A stretch of 64,000 nucleotides of DNA, taken from assembly GCA_964389675.1 (NCBI GenBank), contig CAYMEV010000001.1, positions 149,765 through 213,764 of the forward strand, in the 5' to 3' direction. Of the stretch, positions 43,399 to 52,620 are shown piece after piece; within the stretch, counting starts at the first letter, position 1, and each line of letters starts with the position of its first letter. The DNA comes from CAYMEV01 sp964389675 [NCBI: uncultured Candidatus Sumerlaeota bacterium] (GTDB lineage Bacteria; CAYMEV01). The position numbers were made by a program, and so were the translations under genes. A model generated the notes under the pieces. It saw only the letters and a program-made list of their open reading frames with translations, searched no databases and was not told where the DNA came from.

Positions 43399-44379
43399 CT
43401 ACGGAACCTCTATATTATTGAAGATCTCTCTTATCACTGAATCAGTCGTCTTTCCTTCTGCCTCTGCCTCATAGGACAGTATAATCCTGTGCCTCAGCAC
43501 ATCCAGCCCTATTTCCTTTATATCCTCAGGGGTGACATAGTACCTCCCGTGAAGGAAGGCATTTGCTTTTGCTGCCCTGGTTATATATATTGTTGCCCTC
43601 GGAGATGCTCCGTACTGGATAAGATGGTCCATCTCCATCTGGTACTGAGAAGGCTTCCTGGTTGCTGAGACTATATCGACAATATACCTTTTCAGCTTGT
43701 CTTCTATATATATCTCTTTTACGACCTCTCTCAGGCTGAGGATCTCTTTTTCATCCATTACCTTCGACACTGGTATTTCATCCGTCTTTTCCATCCTGTT
43801 GAGTATCTGGTATTCCTCTTCCCTCGTCGGATAGGTTATATTTATTTTGAGCATGAACCTGTCAACCTGAGCTTCCGGAAGAGGATATGTCCCTTCATGC
43901 TCAATAGGGTTCTGCGTTGCAAGCACAAAGAAAGGCTCTGATACCGTATAGCTGTTATCATAGATTGTTACCTGCCTTTCCTGCATAACCTCAAGAAGAG
44001 CGCTCTGCACCTTGGCCGGAGCCCTGTTGATCTCATCGGCAAGCAGTATATTTGTAAATATGGGGCCTTTTCTCGGGGAAAATTTATTTTCTTTCTGATT
44101 ATATATCATTGTACCTATAAGATCAGCTGGAAGAAGGTCAGGAGTAAACTGGACTCTCTTAAAATCCAGGGAAAGTGCATTAGCCAGCGTTACTATGGTC
44201 TTTGTTTTAGCCAGGCCAGGAACACCCTCTATCAATACATGGCCATTTGTCAATATCCCTGTGAGAATACTGGCTATCATATGCTCCTGCCCTATTATTA
44301 CCTGTCTTAACTGGTTTTTAAGGCTCTCTATTGATTTGTGCTTTTCTTTTATAACCTCTGCAATTCCAAAATCATTCAT
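43399..44379 (-). CDS. moxR: MoxR-family AAA+ ATPase
   Basis: This 326-residue protein has Walker A (GVPGLAKT), Walker B (LLADEIN), sensor 1 (LATQNP) and an arginine finger region (PEAQVDRF). MoxR ATPases act as chaperones that help mature or activate partner complexes, here probably the VWA proteins of the same operon. I start it at 44379 because GGAGGGG lies just upstream. The longer reading to 44664 overlaps radC on the other strand and has no family similarity. It is the first gene of the operon. Confidence 0.94.
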   Translation of the reverse strand: MNDFGIAEVIKEKHKSIESLKNQLRQVIIGQEHMIASILTGILTNGHVLIEGVPGLAKTKTIVTLANALSLDFKRVQFTPDLLPADLIGTMIYNQKENKFSPRKGPIFTNILLADEINRAPAKVQSALLEVMQERQVTIYDNSYTVSEPFFVLATQNPIEHEGTYPLPEAQVDRFMLKINITYPTREEEYQILNRMEKTDEIPVSKVMDEKEILSLREVVKEIYIEDKLKRYIVDIVSATRKPSQYQMEMDHLIQYGASPRATIYITRAAKANAFLHGRYYVTPEDIKEIGLDVLRHRIILSYEAEAEGKTTDSVIREIFNNIEVP

Positions 44380-44433
44380 TAGTCCCCTCCAATTAATTTG
44401 GTATATATAACAATTCTTATCATTTTTGGTTTC

Positions 44434-44439
44434 ATTATA
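44434..44439 (-). promoter_or_regulatory. Candidate -10 box for the moxR-bat operon
   Basis: A TATAAT on the minus strand lies about 55 bases before the moxR ATG in the gap between the divergent genes moxR and radC. No good -35 match is seen at the usual distance. Confidence 0.35.
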
Positions 44440-44492
44440 CAGTTTTTTTTCTGCTATTGATTTCAGATAATTTTTTATGTAATATAACTTAT

Positions 44493-45215
44493 ATGTCTGA
44501 AAATAATACAAAAAATCACAGGTTAAGGCTCCGTGAAAAATATGATAAAAGCGGGATAAATGCTTTTCTTGACTATGAAAAGCTTGAGCTTCTGCTGTCA
44601 TTCTGTATCCCTTATAAGGACACCAAACCCCTTGCAAAGGAATTAATAAGCAGATTCGGCTCAATATCAGGGGTATTTTCAGCCCATAAGCAGGAGCTGA
44701 CAGGCATAAAGGGCATAAACGAAAGGACAGCCCTTTTCTTGAGGCTTATAAGGGATATTGGCGAAAGCATTAAACATTCTGAGCTTCTGGAGAAGGGGTC
44801 AATAAGAAATCCCTCTGAGATTGTTGATTATTATAAATTATATTTCACACATAAAAAGGATGAAGAATTTTGTGTGGTTTATATGAACAATCAGAACAGG
44901 ATAATCATGCTCGAGACACTCTGCAAAGGGACAATAAACCGTGTTGATGTCTATCCCCGCAGTCTCATAGACAGGATATTAAGACTCAATGCAAAGAATA
45001 TAATAATTCTCCATAACCATCCCGGTGGCTCATTAAGCCCGTCTATGGACGATAATTACCTTACGTTCCGCCTTGCCATCGCTCTCAGGAATATTGAATC
45101 CTCTATCCTGGACCACATAATCATCTGCAATGATAATTATTTCAGTTATTCTGAAGAGGGTATAATTGCTGATATATACAAAAAAATAGACACAATTGAA
45201 AGGGATTTTTTCTGA
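44493..45215 (+). CDS. radC: RadC/JAB-domain protein
   Basis: This 240-residue protein has an N-terminal helix-hairpin-helix region (ELTGIKGINERTALFL) and a JAB/MPN domain with ILHNHPGGSLSPSMDD, the His-x-His-x7-Ser-x2-Asp metal signature. RadC was once linked to DNA repair, but its true function is uncertain. I choose the ATG at 44493 (MSENNTKNHRLRLREKY), where family homology begins. The longer reading to 44457 starts with a weak codon and lies within the promoter region. Confidence 0.9.
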   Translation: MSENNTKNHRLRLREKYDKSGINAFLDYEKLELLLSFCIPYKDTKPLAKELISRFGSISGVFSAHKQELTGIKGINERTALFLRLIRDIGESIKHSELLEKGSIRNPSEIVDYYKLYFTHKKDEEFCVVYMNNQNRIIMLETLCKGTINRVDVYPRSLIDRILRLNAKNIIILHNHPGGSLSPSMDDNYLTFRLAIALRNIESSILDHIIICNDNYFSYSEEGIIADIYKKIDTIERDFF

Positions 45216-45311
45216 TTTCCTTCTCTCTGGCCCCCTATCCTGCCGTGCTGAATAAATCAGTGAGCATCTGAACGCTGAATACTATCGAGGGATATTGAAG
45301 ACTACCGCTGT

Positions 45312-46346
45312 TTATTGAAAAAGGATGTCAATATCTGCAGACTGTATGGAGCTTAAAATATCATTTTCTGATATACCGCCGGAATTATAGCAGATATCCT
45401 TTATCCTTGTCTCTGACAGGATTCTTTTCCTGTTTTCAAGGTTATAACCGTTTAAGAACCTCTTAAGGCTGCTTTCCAGGTCAAGCCTGTCATTTATATT
45501 TTTTATATTCAACAGGTATTTCAATATTCTGAAAAATGCCCTGTATTCAACATAGTCTCCTAATGAATGATGCATGAGGCCCGCTATATAGTTTTCCCTG
45601 ATGGATTTATCAATGCAGAGCCCTATGCGTATAACTGGAATATTTCTTTGGTAGAATAAAATTAGGGCCAATTCCAGAAGCTCGTAGAAAACGGATTTGT
45701 CCCACAGCCTGTATTCATTCTTTTTATAGAGGGATTCCAGCTGTGTATTTTTCAGGATGAGTGTCGGGCAGACCCTGACTCCTGCTATCGGCTTTTCTGA
45801 AGCCCACAGGATCGTTCTTCTGCTTTTTTCAGCAGTATCGCAAGGCAGGCCCAGCATAATCTGAAGGACCACTTTTATTCCCTTCTCATTGATCTTTGCA
45901 ACTGCCTCTTCAACCGTATCCAGGCTGTAACCCCTGTTGGACTTCTCAAGGACTTCAGGATCGATGGACTCTATGCCAAGGCAGATGGTCCTGACATTGT
46001 ACTCCTTCAGGAAGGACAGTATATCGTCACTAACAGCATCCGGCCGGGTGGATATTCTTATTCCGCTTATTGCCCCATTCTTAATATACTGCTGGACAGG
46101 CTCAAGATACCGGAACATATCGGACCTTGTCAACTGTGTGAATGTGCCCCCGAAAAATGCTGTCTCTACAGCCTCCTTATGCCTTAATGTTGAAATATAA
46201 TGATCTATATGCCTTTTTATAGAGCCGGGATCAATACTGGATGAATCAACCATTGATTCCTGATTACAGAATGAACATCTGGATTTACAGCCTTTATGAA
46301 ATGAAAATATAGGTATTACACTGGCCCTGTCTTTGACAAACAGCAT
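45312..46346 (-). CDS. Elp3-like radical SAM protein
   Basis: This 344-residue protein has the radical SAM motif HKGCKSRCSFCNQ (Cys-x3-Cys-x2-Cys), FFGGTFTQL, ISTRPDAVSD and LGIESIDPEVL, features of the Elp3/YhcC branch. It lacks the C-terminal acetyltransferase domain of true Elp3. A similar gene next to rnc is common in anaerobic Firmicutes. Its substrate is unknown. It starts three bases after rnc. Confidence 0.87.
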   Translation of the reverse strand: MLFVKDRASVIPIFSFHKGCKSRCSFCNQESMVDSSSIDPGSIKRHIDHYISTLRHKEAVETAFFGGTFTQLTRSDMFRYLEPVQQYIKNGAISGIRISTRPDAVSDDILSFLKEYNVRTICLGIESIDPEVLEKSNRGYSLDTVEEAVAKINEKGIKVVLQIMLGLPCDTAEKSRRTILWASEKPIAGVRVCPTLILKNTQLESLYKKNEYRLWDKSVFYELLELALILFYQRNIPVIRIGLCIDKSIRENYIAGLMHHSLGDYVEYRAFFRILKYLLNIKNINDRLDLESSLKRFLNGYNLENRKRILSETRIKDICYNSGGISENDILSSIQSADIDILFQ

Positions 46347-46348
46347 TA

Positions 46349-47074
46349 TTATTCTTTTAAGAGCAGTATTTCGTCTAATACTCTCTTTGCAAGCTTCTTT
46401 TCCGCCTGTTTTTTCGTTCTGCCTTTCTCAGGCCCGAAAGTCCTGTCCCCTATGGTTATTGAAACATAATACTCCCTGTTGTGGTCGGGGCCTATTACCT
46501 TCTCAACATTATAAAGAGGCGTGATCTTTTCCTTGCTCTGGATAAATTCCTGGAGTGCGGCTTTATAATCAAAAACTATATGCCCTGATACCAGTGTCTT
46601 TATCTCCTTTTTCAGCTGCCTTCTTATAAAGCTTTTTGCTTTAGTAATTCCTCCGTCAAGGTATAATGCGCCTATCAGGGCTTCATAAGCATTTGCAAGC
46701 AGGGATTTTTTGCTTCTGCCCCCGCTTGATTCTTCTCCCCGTCCAAGCAGAAGGTACTTCCCCAGTGAGATCTTTTGGGCTTTATCTGAGAGGAATTCTC
46801 CGCTTGTAACAAATGCCTTGATCTTTGACATCTGGCCCTCCGGCAGTTCAGGAACCTCCCTGTAGAGAATATCGGTGACAATAAAGTTAAGGATGGAATC
46901 TCCGAGAAACTCCATCCTCTCATTATCTGTATCAACTGACATTATTTCGTTTTTATACGATTTATGGGTTAGAGCAGAATTAAGCAGCTTAATATTCTTA
47001 AAAAAGAGCTTATTTAATTTCTGGAATTCATTCAGGTTTGAATACCTGAATTTTTCAAGCTCAGTCATCAGCAT
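46349..47074 (-). CDS. rnc: Ribonuclease III
   Basis: This 241-residue protein has an N-terminal RNase III domain with NERMEFLGDSILNF (catalytic Glu and Asp) and NAYEALIGALYLDGG (second catalytic Asp/Glu pair). A C-terminal double-stranded RNA-binding domain spans about residues 165-235 (DYKAALQEFIQSKE, KKQAEKKLAKRVLDE). It processes rRNA precursors and other duplex RNAs. It overlaps the end of fabF by 14 bases, the classical fabF-rnc arrangement. Confidence 0.96.
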   Translation of the reverse strand: MLMTELEKFRYSNLNEFQKLNKLFFKNIKLLNSALTHKSYKNEIMSVDTDNERMEFLGDSILNFIVTDILYREVPELPEGQMSKIKAFVTSGEFLSDKAQKISLGKYLLLGRGEESSGGRSKKSLLANAYEALIGALYLDGGITKAKSFIRRQLKKEIKTLVSGHIVFDYKAALQEFIQSKEKITPLYNVEKVIGPDHNREYYVSITIGDRTFGPEKGRTKKQAEKKLAKRVLDEILLLKE

Positions 47075-48299
47075 ATTTTTTCAGGACAAGACAGGTGTTT
47101 GTGCCTCCGAAACCGAAGCTGTTATTCAGCGCATACCTCATTCTTTTTTCAATCCCCGTATCCGGGGTATAATCAAGGTCACACTGGGGATCTGGCTCAT
47201 TCAGGTTAATGGTGGGCAGTATAAAGTCATTTTCCAGGCACATGGCCGTAAATGCCGTTTCAACACCCCCTGCAGCTCCCAGCAGATGGCCGATCATGGA
47301 TTTATTGGAGGATATCCTGACTCCGGTATCATTCCCAAAAACTCTCTTTATTGCCTTCGTCTCGGTTATATCGTTGAGATAGGTTGATGTGCCATGAGCA
47401 TTAATATAGTCAATGTCCCCAGGGCTGATTGAAGCATCTCTAATGGCATTATCCATGCAGTTGGCTGCCCCCTCTCCATCTTCCGACGGTGCTGTTATAT
47501 GGAATGCATCACTGGTCATCCCGAACCCCGTGATCTCAGCATAGATGTGGGCATTGCGCTTTTTTGCAGATTCAAGCTCCTCAAGCACCAGTATGCCTGA
47601 GCCTTCAGAAACAACAAAACCGTTCCTGTCTTTGTCAAAAGGCCTTGAAGCTTCTTTGGGCCGGTCATTCCTTGTTGATAAAGCCCTGAGTTTTGAAAAT
47701 CCGCTTATTCCGAGCTTTGTTATTGATGATTCAGCTCCGCCGCATACCATAATATCTGCCTTATCATTCCGTATAAGGTCAAAAGCAAGCCCGACAGAAT
47801 GATTTCCTGCCGCGCATGCAGTGCACGGGCTCATGCTGGGCCCTTTCAGTTTGAACTCTATGGAGACCATTCCTGCTACAAGGTTTATAAGCATTGAGGG
47901 TATAAAATACGGTTTTATGCTCCTGAATCCGTTGTTCAGCAGGTTTATATGCTCCCTCTCAATTGTATTTATCCCTCCGATCCCTGAGCCTATAATAGTT
48001 CCTGCCCTTTTTGAAAGTTCAGGAGTAATTTCAAGCCCTGAATCAGCCATTGCCTCCCTTGAAGCGACTATGCCCAGCTGAAGGAACCTGTCAAGCCTTT
48101 CAGCCTCCCTTACCCCGAATATCTCAGCCGGATCAAAGTCCTTAACCATTCCAGCAATCTTTACAGGCAGATCTGAGGTGTCAAAAGTGTCTATCAGTGC
48201 AATACCTGATTCACCATTGGCCACCCTTGCCCAGTTCTTTTCCCTGCCGGACCCTAATGGTGTGATCAGCCCTATTCCGGTAATAGCTACCCTTCTCAA
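47061..48299 (-). CDS. fabF: 3-oxoacyl-ACP synthase II
   Basis: This 412-residue condensing enzyme has the Cys of TACAAGNHSVGLAFD and two His residues in NAHGTSTYLND and KSMIGHLLGAAGG, plus NNSFGFGGTN at the C terminus. It elongates acyl-ACP in fatty acid synthesis. The start is a TTG at 48299, with AAGGTGA nine bases upstream inside the last codons of acpP. It directly follows acpP. Confidence 0.96.
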   Translation of the reverse strand: MRRVAITGIGLITPLGSGREKNWARVANGESGIALIDTFDTSDLPVKIAGMVKDFDPAEIFGVREAERLDRFLQLGIVASREAMADSGLEITPELSKRAGTIIGSGIGGINTIEREHINLLNNGFRSIKPYFIPSMLINLVAGMVSIEFKLKGPSMSPCTACAAGNHSVGLAFDLIRNDKADIMVCGGAESSITKLGISGFSKLRALSTRNDRPKEASRPFDKDRNGFVVSEGSGILVLEELESAKKRNAHIYAEITGFGMTSDAFHITAPSEDGEGAANCMDNAIRDASISPGDIDYINAHGTSTYLNDITETKAIKRVFGNDTGVRISSNKSMIGHLLGAAGGVETAFTAMCLENDFILPTINLNEPDPQCDLDYTPDTGIEKRMRYALNNSFGFGGTNTCLVLKKYADD

Positions 48300-48303
48300 T
48301 GAA

Positions 48304-48543
48304 TCAACTCACCTTCTTCTGTATAAAAGAGATCGCGTCACCCACGCTGGAGATCGACAGTATCTCCTTGTCGTCTATCTGCAGGCCCATATCGGAAAAC
48401 TCCTCCTGAACTGCATCTATGAAATCATAGATGTCGATCGAATCAAACTGCAGATCAACCTTAAAAGATGCATTTTCCTTTATCTTTTCCGGATTGACGT
48501 TCAAGTTTTCCAGAACCTTATAAACTCTTTCTTTGATATCCAT
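48304..48543 (-). CDS. acpP: Acyl carrier protein
   Basis: This acidic 79-residue protein has the four-helix ACP fold. The phosphopantetheine site reads FDSIDIYDFI, with Asp-Ser as attachment point. The more usual sequence is DSLD, and Ile replaces Leu here. It lies between fabG and fabF, as in many bacteria, and carries the growing acyl chain. Confidence 0.95.
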   Translation of the reverse strand: MDIKERVYKVLENLNVNPEKIKENASFKVDLQFDSIDIYDFIDAVQEEFSDMGLQIDDKEILSISSVGDAISFIQKKVS

Positions 48544-48571
48544 ATTAAATCCCTCCTGAAATATTTATTTT

Positions 48572-49297
48572 TTAATTCATGTAAAGGCCGCCGTCAATAC
48601 TTATAACATCACCTGTAATATATGAACTGATATCCTGAGACAGGAAGAATATCAGGGAAGCGACCTCTGACGGCTTTCCTGTTCTTTTTAAGGGTATCCT
48701 GCTTACTATGGACTCGATGATATTCTCCTCCATATTTTCTGTCATTCTGGTTTTGATAAGGCCGGGCGCTACGGTATTACATGTGATATTCCAGGGAGCA
48801 AGTTCCTTGGCAAGCGACATTGTAAAGCCGATAATACCCGCCTTGGATGCAGCATAGTTGGTCTGGCCGATATTTCCAGCCTTCCCGGAAACAGAGGAGA
48901 TATTTATTATTCTTCCCCACCTTTTTTTCATCATAGGCCTGACAAATGCCTTTACAACCCTGTAAAATCCGTTGAGGTTTGTATCAATTACATCAGTCCA
49001 TTTCTTTTCGGTCATTCCAAGAATAAAGCTGTCAGCTGATATACCCGAAACATTGACTATAATATCGGGATAACCGAATTCTTCAACTGATCTGTAAAGA
49101 TCTCTTATGCTTTCTGCATCTGTTATATCAAGCCGGCCATAGAAAATATCCTTATCTTCCCTGTCTTTAAACCTTTCCTTCAGCTTATCAATATCCCTTC
49201 CTGTTGCAATGACCCTGTAGGAAGAGGAGGTGAAACAACAGGCCGTCTCAAACCCTATATCAGATGTAGCTCCTGCTATTAGAGCCGTTCTTGTCAA
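48572..49297 (-). CDS. fabG: 3-oxoacyl-ACP reductase
   Basis: This SDR protein of about 241 residues has ALIAGATSDIG (a variant of TGxxxGIG), NVSG, SSVSGKAG with the catalytic Ser and NYAASKAG with Tyr and Lys. It reduces 3-oxoacyl-ACP with NADPH. I place the start at a TTG (49297), because GGAG lies ten bases upstream within the end of rpmF and family homology starts there. The ATG at 49324 would add ten unrelated residues. Confidence 0.93.
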   Translation of the reverse strand: MTRTALIAGATSDIGFETACCFTSSSYRVIATGRDIDKLKERFKDREDKDIFYGRLDITDAESIRDLYRSVEEFGYPDIIVNVSGISADSFILGMTEKKWTDVIDTNLNGFYRVVKAFVRPMMKKRWGRIINISSVSGKAGNIGQTNYAASKAGIIGFTMSLAKELAPWNITCNTVAPGLIKTRMTENMEENIIESIVSRIPLKRTGKPSEVASLIFFLSQDISSYITGDVISIDGGLYMN

Positions 49298-49301
49298 AAG
49301 A

Positions 49302-49496
49302 TTATTTCTCCTTACTGGTCTCAACTACCTTTTCATTGTTATAATGCCCGCAATATGGGCATACCCTGTGAGAAGGGATATACTCCATGCAATCCTTATT
49401 TGAGCACTGTGTCAGAACAACAGGCTTTATAGATGCATTCATGGACCTTCTCAATCTTGTCTTGCTTTTTGATTTCTTTCTCTTTGGCAGAGCCAT
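49302..49496 (-). CDS. rpmF: 50S ribosomal protein L32
   Basis: This basic 64-residue protein starts MALPKRKKSKSKTRLRRS, the L32 signature. It also has a zinc-binding set CSNKDC and CPYCGHYN. L32 sits in the large subunit near L17 and L22. It is encoded between yceD and fabG, a conserved arrangement. In this genome, plsX, fabH and fabD are not between them. Confidence 0.97.
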   Translation of the reverse strand: MALPKRKKSKSKTRLRRSMNASIKPVVLTQCSNKDCMEYIPSHRVCPYCGHYNNEKVVETSKEK

Positions 49497-49508
49497 CAGC
49501 TTACTCCT

Positions 49509-50021
49509 TTACTTCATTTTTAGTGCTTCCCATCTAGGGTCAATATTCTCCTTAATACAGCCGCATTCTGCCTTGTTGAGATCAGTACCGCAGAAAGGGC
49601 ACAAGCCTTTGCAGGCTGTATTACATAATGCCTTTGCAGGCAATGATATAATGACCTGTTCATTGACAAAATCATCCAGGTCAAGTATTAAATCCTCAAG
49701 ATAATAATTATCAAGCTCATTTTCTTCCAGATCGAGGTTGCCTTTGTTTCCCTCAAGGGATTTATCAAAGAGATATACCCTTTCATTCCTGTCAATGTTC
49801 AGTTCAATCCTCTTAAGGCATCTTGCGCAGTCGGTTTCCGCATTAAAGGATATATTGAAATCCATGACAAAGCAACCCTTGACCTTATTAATGCTCGCTT
49901 TAAGGTTGACATCCGTAAGCATCCTGAAAAGAAAGTCTTTCAGGTCAAAGCCCCCTCCTGGAAAAACTTCCCGTAATTCTACGGGAAACACTCCATAATC
50001 ATTAAGATCTATTTTACTCAT
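49509..50021 (-). CDS. yceD: DUF177 / YceD-family protein
   Basis: This 170-residue protein has the YceD/DUF177 features: CARCLKRIELNIDRN, EDLILDLDDFVNEQVIISLPAKALC and CPFCGTDLNKAECGC. The cysteines suggest zinc binding. Its role is linked to 23S rRNA or ribosome accumulation in plants and bacteria. The conserved position upstream of rpmF supports the call. Confidence 0.92.
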   Translation of the reverse strand: MSKIDLNDYGVFPVELREVFPGGGFDLKDFLFRMLTDVNLKASINKVKGCFVMDFNISFNAETDCARCLKRIELNIDRNERVYLFDKSLEGNKGNLDLEENELDNYYLEDLILDLDDFVNEQVIISLPAKALCNTACKGLCPFCGTDLNKAECGCIKENIDPRWEALKMK

Positions 50022-50220
50022 ATAAAATGGCCTATACTTAATTACCTTTGTATATTTTGAAAAAATGCAAAAATGTCAAGCATTTTCTAATTAAATATGC
50101 AGTTCAGGTATTCTATTATATTTTTTCATGATTACAATAAATATAATTTGAAAATATAAGCAATGAAGATATATTATATTATTGCCTGGATAAAATAAGG
50201 CTGGCTTCATCCTGCAGGAA

Positions 50221-50250
50221 AGGAGAATCGGCAGTAATTGCCGGATTATG
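50221..50250 (+). promoter_or_regulatory. Ribosome site separated from the start by a hairpin
   Basis: AGGAG (50221-50225) is 22 bases from the ATG at 50248, which is too far for normal initiation. Between them a 5-bp hairpin CGGCA / TGCCG (50229-50243) would remove 15 bases when folded and bring the effective spacing to about seven. Confidence 0.4.
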
Positions 50251-50892
50251 TTTGAAAATCTTAAATTCAGATTAAGGACAATGTTCATCACAGGCATAGC
50301 AGTGCTTTTTCCTGTTGTTATCACCCTGTATATAGGGTACTTTCTTTATAATATAATTACCAGAATTACCAGCCCTGTCGTACGCTATATTCTGAATAAT
50401 ATACTTGGGCTGGGCGGATATGACTACATAGCTCCTTTATTCGGCTTTGCCCTGGTCATTATGGTTATTTTCGGCGTTGGTTTCCTGGCAACAAATTACT
50501 TCGGCAAGAAAATAATTCAACTGGGTGAGAACATTCTCCTGAGAATTCCACTCTTAAACGGGATCTTTTCTTCAGCTAAACAGTTCCTAAGTGCACTTTC
50601 CATCTCGAACAAGAAGGGTTTTTCAAAGGTGGTTCTCATTGAGTATCCCAGAAAGGGGATATATACAATAGGTTTTCTTACTACATCTGCTGAAAAGATA
50701 CTCAGGGATATTGATAATATTGATGAATCAGAACTGGTTTACGTTTTTATACCTACGACTCCTAACCCGACATCCGGCTGGCTGGCCCTGGTAAAGAGAA
50801 ATGATATCATATATATTGACCTGAAGATCGAAGATGCTGTTAAACTAATAATATCAGGGGGGCTCGTCCATCCCGAGGAGCTGGATACTTAA
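50248..50892 (+). CDS. DUF502-family membrane protein
   Basis: This 214-residue protein has two membrane segments (about residues 12-35 and 65-90) and the DUF502 pattern: TGIAVLFPVVITLYI, PLLNGIFSSAKQ, VVLIEYPRKGIYTIGFLT and VFIPTTPNPTSGWL. The function of the family is unknown. It is a plus-strand gene alone between minus-strand neighbours. The preceding 226 bases are AT-rich, and I see no gene in them. Confidence 0.87.
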   Translation: MFENLKFRLRTMFITGIAVLFPVVITLYIGYFLYNIITRITSPVVRYILNNILGLGGYDYIAPLFGFALVIMVIFGVGFLATNYFGKKIIQLGENILLRIPLLNGIFSSAKQFLSALSISNKKGFSKVVLIEYPRKGIYTIGFLTTSAEKILRDIDNIDESELVYVFIPTTPNPTSGWLALVKRNDIIYIDLKIEDAVKLIISGGLVHPEELDT

Positions 50893-50917
50893 AACAGGAA
50901 CAGATAATGCGGATATA

Positions 50918-52264
50918 CTATTGCAGAAGTATAAGCCTTGCTATATTAAAATAGATTATCAATCCAACTGCATCGACCATTGTTGTCAGAAGCGGGCTGC
51001 TTACCACTGCCGGGTCAAAATTCAGTTTTGTAAGAATTATAGGGAGTATACAGCCTGCAACATTCGTCCAGAACACTATGGCAACCATAGAAATAGCAAG
51101 TACTAATCCGATCTCAGGCCCTCCCCTCCAGACAAAGCTTCTTAAAAAAAGGATGATTCCCAGGCTTATGCCGAGAAGAGCCCCGATGACAAGTTCCCTT
51201 TTAACGACCTGGAACCATTTTTTTACGGTAAGCTCCCCGAGGCTTATTGCACGTATGACGAGAGTGGCCGATTGCGTAGCGGTATTTCCACCACTGTCGA
51301 TCAGTATTGGAATAAATATAGTAAGTGTTATGAATTTTGAAATAAGCTCCTCAAAATGGGAAATTACCCCCGAGGATAGGAAGTCAGCAACCAGAAGAAG
51401 GACAAGCCAGCCGATCCTTTTCCTGTAAAGCACAAAGGGTGATGTTGACATATAGCCAAGCTCAAGAGGGCTTACAGCTGCCTCTTTCTGGAAGTCCTCC
51501 GTAGCTTCCTCATCCATGACATCAATGATATCATCGATTGTCACTATACCGATCAGAACGCCTTCTGAATCAATTACCGGCAGGGCTACAAGGTCATATC
51601 TCTTCATCATCTCAGCACCCTCATCCTGATCATCAAAAGCAGACCCGGCGATAAAGCTGTAATCCATGACCGATTCAATAGTATGCTCCGGATTACCCAA
51701 TATTATGCGCCTTATCGGTATTTCATCCAGAAGCTTTGATTCATCATCTGTTACATAGAGCATATTAATAGTTTCGCTGTCTTTGCCATATTTCCTTATA
51801 TACTCAAGGGCATTACGCAATGTAAAGTAGGGCCTTACAGATATATAATCAGGGGTCATCAGCCTGCCGAGGCTGTTTTCCGGGTAGCCGAGGAGAAAAA
51901 GGGCTTCTTTCCTCTCTTCTGAAGGCAGGAGGTCCATCAGTTTTTGAGTGACCTGAGCAGGCAGTTCCTCAAAGATCTCAGTCCTGTCATCAGGGCTTAT
52001 TTCCAGTACCAGCTCCTTAAGCTGCTGGCTCTTGATCTGAGTCAGGATATGCTCCTGGTCATCGCTTTCAAGTTCGACAAAAACCCTGGCTGCCTGCTTC
52101 CTCGGCAGAAGACGGTACAGGATTATCATCTCATCCTCTGGAAGGTCAGCCAGCAGGTCTGCAATATCAACAGCCTGCCAGTCAGAGAAGAGTTCTTTTA
52201 TCTTTTTCCAGTCCTTGTTCCCGATCAGGTCTTTAATCTCTGGTTTCAGTATATCCCCGAGCAT
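50918..52264 (-). CDS. mgtE: Magnesium transporter MgtE
   Basis: This 448-residue protein has an N-terminal helical MgtE domain (about residues 1-125), two CBS domains (about 130-255) and five membrane segments. The pore signature is DSGGNTATQSATLVIRA. At high magnesium the N and CBS domains close the channel. The start (MLGDILKP) and length are typical. No riboswitch is visible in front of it; its upstream gap of 47 bases holds nothing notable. Confidence 0.95.
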   Translation of the reverse strand: MLGDILKPEIKDLIGNKDWKKIKELFSDWQAVDIADLLADLPEDEMIILYRLLPRKQAARVFVELESDDQEHILTQIKSQQLKELVLEISPDDRTEIFEELPAQVTQKLMDLLPSEERKEALFLLGYPENSLGRLMTPDYISVRPYFTLRNALEYIRKYGKDSETINMLYVTDDESKLLDEIPIRRIILGNPEHTIESVMDYSFIAGSAFDDQDEGAEMMKRYDLVALPVIDSEGVLIGIVTIDDIIDVMDEEATEDFQKEAAVSPLELGYMSTSPFVLYRKRIGWLVLLLVADFLSSGVISHFEELISKFITLTIFIPILIDSGGNTATQSATLVIRAISLGELTVKKWFQVVKRELVIGALLGISLGIILFLRSFVWRGGPEIGLVLAISMVAIVFWTNVAGCILPIILTKLNFDPAVVSSPLLTTMVDAVGLIIYFNIARLILLQ

Positions 52265-52311
52265 ACATCATCCTCTAAGGTCAAATGTCTAATGTTACCT
52301 CATTTCAAAGC

Positions 52312-52620
52312 CTAATCAACAGATTTATTTACAGGGTATACAGTCTCATCGAAAAACTGGATATTGAAATCTTCCCTCAGTATAGTCTCATAATAGATCT
52401 CTTTATCATTATCAAACAGGAGCTTACGGTATTCAAGGCTTTCATTTTCCTTAACAAGCTCGTCCCTTACGCTTTCAAGATACTGCATATCTTCCTGCTG
52501 TTTATTGATTTTCATCTTTATCTCATCTGAAATATCCTGATGAAGGCTTAAAAGGTAAATTAAAACAGCAACAGCGAAAACTGCAAAGAATATCTCTCTT
52601 GCAAGGCTGTTCTTTTTCAT
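52312..52620 (-). CDS. ftsB: Septum formation initiator FtsB/DivIC-like
   Basis: This 102-residue bitopic protein has a short basic N terminus, a single membrane helix at about residues 9-27 and a coiled coil at about 28-70, followed by a short C-terminal segment with ETILREDF. FtsB/DivIC bridges FtsL and FtsQ in the divisome. Its ATG overlaps the eno stop (TAATG), an arrangement known from many bacteria. Confidence 0.85.
   Translation of the reverse strand: MKKNSLAREIFFAVFAVAVLIYLLSLHQDISDEIKMKINKQQEDMQYLESVRDELVKENESLEYRKLLFDNDKEIYYETILREDFNIQFFDETVYPVNKSVD

Noticed and set aside
43399-44664. A longer moxR reading starting at 44664
   Set aside because: The additional 95 residues have no MoxR similarity, run over the promoter region and overlap radC. 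The ATG at 44379 has a strong GGAGGGG.
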